This document shows, piece by piece, positions 19,010-27,800 of a DNA stretch of 64,000 nucleotides. Under the pieces are notes generated by a model, which was given only the letters and a program-made list of their open reading frames with translations, was not told the origin of the DNA and searched no databases. Source of the stretch: Nostoc sp. 'Peltigera membranacea cyanobiont' 210A (GTDB taxonomy: Bacteria; Cyanobacteriota; Cyanobacteriia; Cyanobacteriales; Nostocaceae); assembly GCF_002246015.1 (NCBI RefSeq), contig NZ_NOLJ01000001.1, positions 558,293-622,292 on the forward strand. The letters are read 5' to 3'. The first letter of the stretch is position 1; every line of letters starts with the position of its first letter. The position numbers and the translations under genes were made by a program.

Positions 19010-19207
19010 CCATTGGTGTCAACTTAAGGCTAAACCCGCTTGGTGACAACGTTTTGCCCTCACCCCCAGCCCCTCTCCCATCCGTGAGAGGGGAGCTAGA
19101 CACTCAATTCCCCTTCTCCCTTGGGAGAAGGGGTTAGGGGATGAGGGCGTGAGGAATTTGCAAAACGCCTGTCTGATATAGTTTTCGGCTTAACTTGACA
19201 CCAATGG
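19010..19207. mobile_element. 198-bp MITE-like element, copy 1
   Basis: Ends are CCATTGGTGTCAACTTAAG and, read inward from the right, CCATTGGTGTCAAGTTAAG. It is flanked on both sides by CAAGATG, a 7-bp direct repeat. A second element of exactly the same length lies at 30210-30407. It encodes nothing; the middle contains two C/G-rich hairpins. The element sits inside a GGGCAAGATGCCC-type repeat. Confidence 0.8.
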
Positions 19208-19293
19208 CAAGATGCCCATCCCACAAAACTAGCAAAATCATCCCGCAAATATGCAACGCCAAAGATCCCCAGTACCGCAAGGCGGAAGTCAAA

Positions 19294-19317
19294 AGGGACG
19301 CATAGTTATGCGTCCCT
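19294..19317 (-). terminator. terminator of the porin gene
   Basis: AGGGACGCATA and TATGCGTCCCT pair almost without a loop, and on the minus strand the stem is followed by TTTT. It lies 22 bp after the porin stop codon. Confidence 0.7.
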
Positions 19318-19338
19318 AAAGCAAATTGCTGTAAACCT

Positions 19339-21093
19339 TTAGAAAGTGAAAGTTGTTCTCAGCGTACCGATAATTGCATCATCGTTATTGCTGTTTTGAC
19401 CAGGAGAGGTCAACCAGATTACACCAGGGGTAATTGAGATGTTATCTGACACGCGATATTTGTAAAAGCCTTCAAAGTGATAAGGTATATCATTACCAGT
19501 ACCAGCAAAAACTCCTCCTCGGTTACGGGCATAAGGTTCTGCACCAGCAAAAATACCTAAAACGTTACCCTTTTTACCAAGGTCAGGTAAGGCTACCCCA
19601 AGACCGTAGCTCCAAGCTTCATAATCATCATCAGCACCAACGCCTGTGACATCGTGGTAAGAAATGAAGCCACTAATTGACAGTTTGTCACTGGGTTTGA
19701 AAGCTGCGGACACACCATAGGAATTACTGGAAGATGCGTTTAGGAGGGTGTTAGCTTGATTAGTACCTACGACGCGGATAGTGCCAGGCAAACCACTACC
19801 TCCATCAAATAAACCGATACTTCCAGCACCATTATAACCGTGAACGTAGGTAGCACCTATAGATAAGCGATCGCCAACACTAAAGTTCAACTGTCCAAGA
19901 GCTGCATAGTTACCCTCTAACAAACCTTGATTTGCCCCAGGATCATTAGCATTTGACGCCAAGTAGCCTATAGTCAATGAAGGTTTGAAAAAACTGCCAC
20001 TACTACCAAAGGGTAAAGTCAGTGCTGCACCTGCACCACCACCAATGCGATAAATCGGACTTTCAGAAGCAAAGGTAGACAAGGCACCATTACCACCATC
20101 AAAATCCTCAAAGTAAGGGTTGTTAGTGGGCACATAATCGCTATGAATACCTCCGGTGCCCGCAAAGTAAACTTGGGCTGGCCCGATGGGTACGTAATAG
20201 GCTAGCCAGTCTATAATTACACCGTTGTTACCAGTACTACCGATTTGAAAAGTTTGTGTACCTTCAACAGTATTAATAGGAAGACCAGCATTATCCACCT
20301 GATTAAAGGCTAGTGCATTACCGGCTGCAAGACGGGTGTGTAAAACGTCTTTACCCGTAAAGCTGGTTTGCAAGTCTAAACGTACCCTATCTTGGAAGAC
20401 AGTATTATTCGCATCGCCAGTATTATTGCCAAAAATATCAGTAACGGCAAAAATAGCTTCACCCACCAATTTTGTGGTAGTGGAAAACTGATTGGCTTCT
20501 AGTTCAGCAGTCCGTGCTTCTACAGAATCTACTCGACCACGCAGAGTTGCCAGTTCTGCCGAGAATTCCTCTTGCAAACGCTGGAGAGTCGCCAAATCCT
20601 GTTTTGTTACCAAGTCAGCAGTTGCTGTCGCAATCAGTTCATTAACTCGATCTAAACAAGCATTCAAACCTGCGGCAAACTCATAACGAGTCAGTGCCCG
20701 ATTGCCACGGTAAGTAGAATTTGGGTATCCTGCAATACAACCGTAGCGCTCAACCAGGGATTGCAAAGCTTGGAATGCCCAATCAGTGGGCTGTACATCA
20801 GAAAATTGAGAAACTGATGTGACTTGAGACAGTGAATTCTGGTTCTTGCCTTCGTTGCTGTAGCGATTAACCTCTTCTAAAACCTTATTTTCATCAGTCT
20901 TTTGAGCAACCAATTGCTGATTAACTTTTGGTTGCTCTGTTTGAATGAATATTGAAGCATTAGCAGCTATTGGCTTTGTATCTTCAGAAGAGCTTGCTAC
21001 TTCAGCAGCAGCCATAGCCTTAGCGGAAACCAACACCGTCACTCCCAAAACTACTGGACTTAGTACCAGAGTTTTCCACAATAGATGAGACAT
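19339..21093 (-). CDS. iron uptake porin (SLH domain plus OprB-type barrel)
   Basis: Major outer-membrane porin of the cyanobacterial SomA/SomB type, which lets small solutes and inorganic iron through and anchors the outer membrane to peptidoglycan. The start is the ATG at 21093, preceded by AAGGA with 8-bp spacing. The signal peptide ends KAMAAAE. An SLH domain follows (FSDVQPTDWAFQALQSLVER and GYPNSTYRGNRALTRYEFAA), then a short coiled coil (LQRLQEEFSAELATLRGRV), then the barrel to the C-terminal strand GTLRTTFTF. Length of about 584 residues is usual. It is a single gene with its own terminator. Confidence 0.9.
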   Translation of the reverse strand: MSHLLWKTLVLSPVVLGVTVLVSAKAMAAAEVASSSEDTKPIAANASIFIQTEQPKVNQQLVAQKTDENKVLEEVNRYSNEGKNQNSLSQVTSVSQFSDVQPTDWAFQALQSLVERYGCIAGYPNSTYRGNRALTRYEFAAGLNACLDRVNELIATATADLVTKQDLATLQRLQEEFSAELATLRGRVDSVEARTAELEANQFSTTTKLVGEAIFAVTDIFGNNTGDANNTVFQDRVRLDLQTSFTGKDVLHTRLAAGNALAFNQVDNAGLPINTVEGTQTFQIGSTGNNGVIIDWLAYYVPIGPAQVYFAGTGGIHSDYVPTNNPYFEDFDGGNGALSTFASESPIYRIGGGAGAALTLPFGSSGSFFKPSLTIGYLASNANDPGANQGLLEGNYAALGQLNFSVGDRLSIGATYVHGYNGAGSIGLFDGGSGLPGTIRVVGTNQANTLLNASSSNSYGVSAAFKPSDKLSISGFISYHDVTGVGADDDYEAWSYGLGVALPDLGKKGNVLGIFAGAEPYARNRGGVFAGTGNDIPYHFEGFYKYRVSDNISITPGVIWLTSPGQNSNNDDAIIGTLRTTFTF

Positions 21094-21275
21094 TTTTATT
21101 TTCCTTTTCCAAAAAATAACCAAAATCAGTTGGTTCAAGAAAAAGAGAACAAGTGATTATTCTACTTGTTGGGAATCTTATCAGATTGCTGTTACCTAAG
21201 CTATATATCTAAAAAAATTTTTCCAGATCGGGAATTGTCAAGTTTTGCAGATATCTTATTTGCCAAAGGTTGAGT

Positions 21276-21380
21276 TTATAATAAGGGAATTTTGGTCGTT
21301 TTTGTGCTATTTATGGACTTTAGCTTCTTGTTTTTAACCCTGATTTGCGGTAGTTGCTTTTTATCTTTAAATTTATTCCT
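21276..21380 (-). pseudogene. C-terminal remnant of an unrecognised gene (copy 1)
   Basis: About 33 minus-strand codons ending at the TAA at 21276-21278 encode KDKKQLPQIRVKNKKLKS plus a short tail. The same peptide with few changes ends the pseudogene at 24307-24716. An in-frame stop lies just upstream, so only the tail survives. The family is unknown. The rest of the 565-bp gap upstream of the porin holds nothing else I can name. Confidence 0.5.
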
Positions 21381-21703
21381 GAATCAAGAAAGTGTATTTC
21401 TATATGGGGTTTTGCTGATAAATTAGTAATTATTGATTATTAATTATTTTGAACCTCCACCCTGCCGAATGTCGGATAAATCAATACTGTTCAGTTAAGC
21501 CCAAAATCCTTAGTAAAGACACAAAATTTTACTTCTTACCGCTGCACTAACGCGTCTCTACAGGTTGAAAATCAGTACCCAAAATCTTTATCCAAGGGGA
21601 TTTGGATATAAATGCTTAGTGTAAATAATCTTTAATAGTAGCCAGTTTTGTGTCGGGATAGGCTATCCTCAAACACATCTCCATCCTTATTTAAGTCTTT
21701 GAT

Positions 21704-23965
21704 TCAGGCAGATAGTTTTTCATAACTATCAGCAGTTGTTGCTTCTAATCCCAGAATGGGATACACATCTGGTTCAGATGTTCCATGTATCGTCAGAAGT
21801 AGAGCGTCGATTAAGGCTTTGGCTTTAAGCAGGGTTTCTTGAAACTCCATCTCCGGCTCAGAAAGGGCTATAATTCCGCCACCGATACCAATGGAGGTTT
21901 GATTGGGAGTCAAAACAGCAGTCCGAATCACAATATTCAAATCGGCTGAACCATTCAACCCCAAAAAACCGATCGCACCTGAATACACTCCCCGCGCCTC
22001 TTGTTCTAAGCGATCGATAATTTGCATGGTGCGGATTTTCGGCGCACCAGTCATCGATCCTCCAGGAAATGCAGTTCGCACGCAATCCACCGCTTGTAAA
22101 TCCGAACGTAACCGCCCGCGTACTGTTGTCACCAACTGATGTACTGTTGGGTATGTTTCCACATCCATTAATTTTGGTACGTGGATGCTACCAATTTCAC
22201 AAACTCGTCCCAAATCATTGCGTAACAGATCGACAATCATCAGATTTTCAGCCCGGTCTTTTTCGCTGTTGCGTAGCTTCTCACGGAGAACGAAATCGGC
22301 TTCGGGGGTTTCTCCTCGTGGTAGCGTTCCCTTAATAGGCTTAGTTTCTACCCAACCTTGGCGATCGATCCGTAGAAACCTTTCTGGAGATGAGCAGGCG
22401 ATCGCTACGCTCGCCGCAGGCATCGCAATTTCACCAAAGCGTAAAAATGCAGAATAAGGAGCCGGATTGATTTTACGTAATGTGCGATAGAACGTCAATG
22501 GGTCAGGGGTTGCATCAGTGTAAAGCTGATTTGTCAGGCAAACTTGATAAGTTTCTCCTTCGTGAATTTCGTCTAAGCATTGCTGAATATCTTGAATGTA
22601 ATTTTGGTAAGTGCGACTCAAACGGAACTTAACAGGCTGACAATTTTCTTGGGGTACAACAGAAAAAAGAGGATCTAGAGTTTCGAGTTGTTGTTGGATA
22701 GTATCAAACCAAGTTTCTAGCTGTTCTGTTTGTCCTTTTTTAATTAATTGCAACAAATAAAGACACTGTTCTTGATGATCGATCGCAATCATGCGATCGC
22801 AAAGTAAGAAAATTGCATCAGGTAATGGTGAAGAATGCACCAATGACGAGCCACACTCCGCCTTGAGTTCATAGCCAAAATAGCCAACAAATCCACAGTT
22901 AAAATCAAAAGGTAACTCATCAGATTGACAAAATCGGCAGTCTATTTCTCGCTTCAAATACTCAAAAATACTTTCGGTGCGACGAGTCACTGTATCTGAT
23001 TGTGTAATGATGATTTCTTGCGTTTGGGTATGATATCGCACCAATAAACTGTTTGCTCCGCTGCCATCACCCATAAACGAGAAGCGAGATAGACCAAGTT
23101 CTACACGGCTGCTATCTAGCCAAAAAGCGTTTGCTGCATCCCCAAACAGCTGTACAAATATTTGTTCTGTATTTGGGCAGATATCTAACTTGCGCGTATA
23201 CAATTCAAATTTTTCTTCCTGTTTTTGACATGGCTTATCCATAACAGGAGTAACAGATTCATATCCCATCCAATACTGTTTTTCTGGACTTCTTGACTCT
23301 GCCAAAAGGCTTTCAGACCCCGCCCCTCCTGCCTCCCCCTCCTGCCTCCTGCCTCCTGCCTCCTGCCTCCTTAACGATTTCTCTGTAAATTGCAGCGTAA
23401 TATCTCGAAAGTTTTCTAGTAATTTTTGCCCATATTCTGTACAAATAGACTCTGGGTGAAACTGCACACCCCAAAAAGGTAGATAGCGATGACGCAATCC
23501 CATCACCAATCCTTCTTCAGTCCAAGCAATTTTTTCTAGACACTCAGGTAGTTCATCAGCAACTAATAATGAGTGATAACGCACCACAGAAAACTGATTA
23601 GGAATACCTTGAAATAATTCTGAATTATTATGATCAATTTTACTGAGTCTGCCGTGTCGAACTTCCGGTGCGTGAATCACTCTTGCACCATGTAGGTAGC
23701 CAAGTCCTTGATGCCCCAGACAAACTCCCAACAAGGGTACATCCACATTCTCAATTATTTGCCGACAGACTCCAAAATCTTCTGACCTTTCTGGACGACC
23801 GGGACCAGGTGAAATCACAATGTTGTCAAATGCAATTTCTTTCAATTCATCCCAATTAAGCTGATCGTTATAAATTACTAGAGGTAGTTCCCCATTTACC
23901 TCGGCAATCATCTGGTAAAGATTAAATGTATATGAGTCATAGTTATCAATAATTAGCGTTTGCAT
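21704..23965 (-). CDS. pabAB: bifunctional aminodeoxychorismate synthase (PabA-PabB fusion)
   Basis: Makes 4-amino-4-deoxychorismate from chorismate and glutamine for folate. Residues 1-190 are a class I glutamine amidotransferase: SPGPGRP (52-58), nucleophile Cys82 in LLGVCLGHQ, and His170/Glu172 in FHPES. Residues about 260-735 are the chorismate-binding domain, with the PabB-type motif PIKGT (Lys rather than the Ala of anthranilate synthase), DLLRNDLGR and FPGGSMTGAPK. The linker (about 198-230) is a low-complexity run coded by heptamer repeats, and a 30-bp palindromic element lies just before CSSPERF; both keep the frame. No pabC is adjacent. The start lies 22 bp from an inverted-repeat element that fills the upstream region. 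Confidence 0.9.
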   Translation of the reverse strand: MQTLIIDNYDSYTFNLYQMIAEVNGELPLVIYNDQLNWDELKEIAFDNIVISPGPGRPERSEDFGVCRQIIENVDVPLLGVCLGHQGLGYLHGARVIHAPEVRHGRLSKIDHNNSELFQGIPNQFSVVRYHSLLVADELPECLEKIAWTEEGLVMGLRHRYLPFWGVQFHPESICTEYGQKLLENFRDITLQFTEKSLRRQEAGGRRQEGEAGGAGSESLLAESRSPEKQYWMGYESVTPVMDKPCQKQEEKFELYTRKLDICPNTEQIFVQLFGDAANAFWLDSSRVELGLSRFSFMGDGSGANSLLVRYHTQTQEIIITQSDTVTRRTESIFEYLKREIDCRFCQSDELPFDFNCGFVGYFGYELKAECGSSLVHSSPLPDAIFLLCDRMIAIDHQEQCLYLLQLIKKGQTEQLETWFDTIQQQLETLDPLFSVVPQENCQPVKFRLSRTYQNYIQDIQQCLDEIHEGETYQVCLTNQLYTDATPDPLTFYRTLRKINPAPYSAFLRFGEIAMPAASVAIACSSPERFLRIDRQGWVETKPIKGTLPRGETPEADFVLREKLRNSEKDRAENLMIVDLLRNDLGRVCEIGSIHVPKLMDVETYPTVHQLVTTVRGRLRSDLQAVDCVRTAFPGGSMTGAPKIRTMQIIDRLEQEARGVYSGAIGFLGLNGSADLNIVIRTAVLTPNQTSIGIGGGIIALSEPEMEFQETLLKAKALIDALLLTIHGTSEPDVYPILGLEATTADSYEKLSA
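22397..22426. repeat. in-frame small palindromic insertion in pabAB
   Basis: This 30-bp segment (GGCGATCGCTACGCTCGCCG then CAGGCATCGC) differs at 2 of 30 positions from 26970-26999 in an NRPS gene. It encodes MPAASVA in the middle of what would otherwise read GEIAIACSSPERF. GCGAT flanks the extra bases on both sides. Confidence 0.75.
23325..23371. repeat. heptamer tandem repeat inside pabAB
   Basis: Imperfect tandem copies of GCCTCCT, read on the coding strand as AGGAGGC, give an Arg-Gln-Glu-Ala-Gly-Gly pattern. They fall in the linker between the amidotransferase and PabB domains. This is the STRR type of heptamer repeat common in heterocystous cyanobacteria, normally intergenic. Confidence 0.8.
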
Positions 23966-23986
23966 ACATAGTCAATTAGCTAGCAC

Positions 23987-24114
23987 ATATAGCAATCCGA
24001 TTTGATTTCTGAATCACTCGTAGAGGTAAGGGACTGGGTACTGGGGACTGGGGACTGGGAAGAAGGAATAAAGGTGTACTGAGTTTTGTTCAAAAATCAA
24101 ATATGAGTCCTATA
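23987..24114. mobile_element. inverted-repeat element directly upstream of pabAB
   Basis: Left end ATATAGCAATCCGATTTGAT matches the reversed right end CTATAGGACTCATATTTGAT. The interior is low-complexity GGGACTGG repeats. Its ends belong to the same family as the element at 35584-35698. It occupies the pabAB promoter position. Confidence 0.65.
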
Positions 24115-24178
24115 GAAGGTTTTTGCATCTAGAATAGCACCTAGATCATAACAATTCTATGTGAGGCTGTGCTTTATT

Positions 24179-24212
24179 CATCTAGAGGCAATTCATGAAT
24201 TGCCCCTAGATG
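24179..24212. repeat. 34-bp near-perfect palindrome
   Basis: Seventeen-base arms (CATCTAGAGGCAATTCA against its reverse) with one mismatch and no loop. No U-run follows. It lies in the 868-bp gap between pabAB and the NRPS gene. Confidence 0.6.
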
Positions 24213-24306
24213 TTGTAATTTGGTTTGCTATAGGCGCGTCTTCAAAAAGAAAGGGTTTCAGAACATTTTCCCGGATGAATGATAGCTTGTTTGCTAAAGG
24301 TCGCAT

Positions 24307-24716
24307 TTATACGAGAATTTCGCTCGATTTTGTGCCATTTCTAGACTTTACCTTCTTGTTTTTAACCCTGATTTGTGGTACGTCTTTTTTGTCTTTGTAA
24401 AAGTAACAGATTTCCACTAGAGTTGGCCATATTTCTAGAGAACCGTGAAATTGGCTAATGACATCATCGATAATTCTGGAAACGTTTTGCTTAAAAAAGT
24501 CTGGTTCAAATCCATAAAATACTCTCGATAAATTCTCAGCAAATAATTGAAGAGACAGTTTACGTTCTTCATTCTGGGCAGATATTGAGGCTTTGATTAC
24601 CTGTCTGTAGATAGCAGCGATTTTTCCAGGATTTCCTCAGAATCTTGTAAAGTGACTTCGCCAGAGTAATCAAATTTGATTCCCAAATCATCAAGATGAT
24701 AAACACTACTTTTAAG
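24307..24716 (-). pseudogene. frameshifted C-terminal part of an unrecognised gene (copy 2)
   Basis: Two overlapping minus-strand frames give one continuous-looking protein. The first reads YHLDDLGIKFDYSGEVTLQD and ends in a stop. The second continues AAIYRQVIKASISAQNEE, RVFYGFEPDFFKQNVS and FHGSLEIWPTLVEI, and ends with the tail also seen at 21276-21380 (PQIRVKNKKVKS). No start codon is in place. I do not recognise the family. It lies 118 bp downstream of the NRPS gene on the same strand. Confidence 0.55.
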
Positions 24717-24833
24717 TCATCCTTGCAGGCAAAGCTGCTGGCCGCTGTTGAGAGAGAGTACAACCTTGCGTGGAGACAGCCAAAGTAAAATTGATTCTTA
24801 ATGTAACAATTCAATCTAGTGCCTGATCTTTTT

Positions 24834-27800
24834 TTAAAGTTTTACGCTCTCTTCGTTTAAGGAAGATAACTTAATCCGCCGACTTTCACGCGATAGTGGT
24901 ACTAAAACTGGGGCTTGACTTTGAGCATTGCTTTCTTTAAAGCTTTCCACCACCTTAGATAATTCTGCAATTGTCGAAGCTTCAAATACGCTACGCAAAG
25001 GCAACTCTATGTGTAAGGCGTCGCGCACTCTAGAGACAAGCTGAGTTGCCAGTAATGAATGACCCCCTAATTTAAAGAAATTATCATAAATTCCTACGCT
25101 CTTAAGTCCCAAAACTTCAACAAAAATTTTCACCAGCACTTGTTCAACAGGAGTTCGAGGTGCGATGTAATTTTCAGGCAATTGGGGCTTGATTCCATTA
25201 TGGAATGCTCTTAAGGCGCGGCGATTGACTTTACCATTAGCTGTTAGAGGTAAAGACTCCAATACTACAAAACCTGATGGCATCATATATTCAGGCAGTT
25301 TTTGTGCTATGTAAGTCTGCAACTGCGGCACTAACTTATGCGCTGCTTTGGTTTGTAGGGGATTATTGGCGTAAGATTGCCAGGGACGAGAAAGAGCCGT
25401 GCTATAGGGAAAAATAGTTCTTTTACCTACTTCGTCTTGTCGTACAAAAACTACATCATAATGTCCTTCAGTACTTGAATGTGACCAGGTAATATTAACG
25501 CTATAAGGTACGTTCAGCGCATAGAAATCTTCTGGATCTACTCCGAAATTTTCTAGTTCTTGCAAAGCTTTACGTATTTGACCTACAGTTTTAAAACCTT
25601 TTACGTCTGATAGCCATTCTGCTGTTTTAATTGCTGACATCAGCCGCGCATTAGGTACATTGATAATGCTTAATATTTCTGGCTTATTCTCAATTAATAA
25701 CTGGCGCACTGCTGAGACTGTTAGATTATTTTCAGACCAGTTCAGCAGTGAATAATTTCCAGTATTACTAACAATTTCGGCACTAATATGAAGAATCACA
25801 TTGTAACGAAACTCAGTTAATTCATTGTGATGTTTACCCCGCATCAGTTGAATTTGGACATGATTGATTTGCGGAAAGCGTTGCTTGATTGCAGTAAAAA
25901 AAGCTGGATCAATAACTAACTCTGTTTCTTGAAATATTTGCCTTTGTATCCGTTGTTGCAACTCGAAGCAGGTAAGGGAAGGTTCAGCTTGATACAGTTG
26001 GACTGAAGCATGGAAAGCTTGCAAGAGTGGCAAACTACGTACATCCCCTATGAAGATAAAGCCACCTGGAGCAGTTGCCTGCACAGCACCTTCTAATACA
26101 CTAATCAGATAATCAATAGTAGGAAAATATTGTACAACCGAGTTCAGAATTACTGCATCAAAAGCTGCTGTTTCTACTTTCTCGAAGTCAGTAGCCATTT
26201 GCTGATACAGTGTTACCTGCGGCATTTCTTGTTTTTGTAGCTGTTGCTGAATGCAGTTAAGTGAAACTGAGGAAAAGTCTGTTCCCCAATATTTAGTGCA
26301 GTAAGGTGCAATTCTAAATAGAATCAAGCCTGTTCCACAACCAATTTCTAACACTCGTTTGGGTTGCAAAGCCAAAATCTGCTCGGCTTGGTTATCCACC
26401 CACTCACGCATCTGCTCTGCTGGAATAGGCTGATTTGTGTAACTACTATTCCAGCCGACAAAATTGAATGTAGCATCTGAATCAGTAGATTGATTATAAG
26501 TTTCGTTATACAGCATCTGCCATTGCAAAACCTGCTCATTCTGCAATTGCATTAATTGCAAATTCTCCTGTTCGTTACTGTATTCAGTTTTTGGTACTAT
26601 ATAAGCTACTAGACGCTTTTCCTGTTCATCCTCACGAGTTATTACTACAGTTTGCTGCACTGCTGGATGCTGACTCAGTACCGCTTCAATTTCTCCCAAC
26701 TCAATACGATAGCCACGAATTTTTACCTGATCGTCGAGGCGACCTAAAAATTCAATGTTGCCATCTACTCGATAGCGAACTAAATCACCTGTTTTATAAA
26801 GTCGCGCTTTTAAATTATTAGTAAAAGAATGATAAATGAAAGATTCAGCAGTTAAGTCAGGATGGTTTAAATAACCTCGTGCTAACCCATCACCGCTTAT
26901 GTATAACTCTCCCGGAACGCCAATAGGTACTGGTTGTAAATGTTTATCTAATATATAAAGTTTTGTATTGGCGATGGCTACGCCCGCCGCAGGCATCGCA
27001 CAACCAATTACAGGTGCTAAATTACCTTTATTCTTAACAGAAACATATCCCGAAGTTGTAACAACTGTGTTCTCAGTTGGTCCATAATTATTAAATACTT
27101 GAAAAGAATAGTCAGCTAAAGGATATTGATTTAGTTTGTCTCCACCTGTGAGCAATATTCGTAAAGCTGCGTTCTGAGGAAAATCTAATAATAGAACTTT
27201 CTCTGCTAAAGGTGTTGGTATAAAACAAATTGTTATCGCTTTTGATACTAGCCAATCTCGGAGATAGTCAGGCGATCGCCTGGTTTCATCATCTACAAAA
27301 TAAATGCTTGCCCCAATACTAAGATAAGGCCAAATTTCCCAACCGCAAGCGTCAAAGGCAACTCCAGAAATCTGCGTTGCTCGATCAAGGGGTGAAACTG
27401 CAAACGCTTTTTGATGCCAAAATACTAAATTTAACAATCCTCTATGTTCAATTTTAACCCCTTTAGGTTTTCCAGTTGAGCCAGAGGTATAAATGACATA
27501 AGCGAGGTTATCTACTGTAACTTTACTAGTAAGATTATCTTCAATCTCTTGAGAAATAATCTCCCAATCTTTATCTAAACAGATTATTTGTGAACTATAG
27601 TTTTTCAGGCGTTCAAGCCATCGCTCATGAGTTAATAAAATTGAGACTTGAGCATCTTCAAACATAAAGTTTAAACGTTCAGATGGATAGCTTGGATCTA
27701 AAGGTACATAAGCTCCACCTGCTTTCAGTATGCCCAACATCCCGATTATCATATTAAAAGAGCGTTCTACAAAAAGTCCTACTAAAACTTCGGTTTTAAC

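Noticed and set aside
24569..24814. 81-codon minus-strand ATG-started frame
   Set aside because: It covers the frameshifted pseudogene in the wrong frame; the neighbouring frames give the coherent protein sequence.
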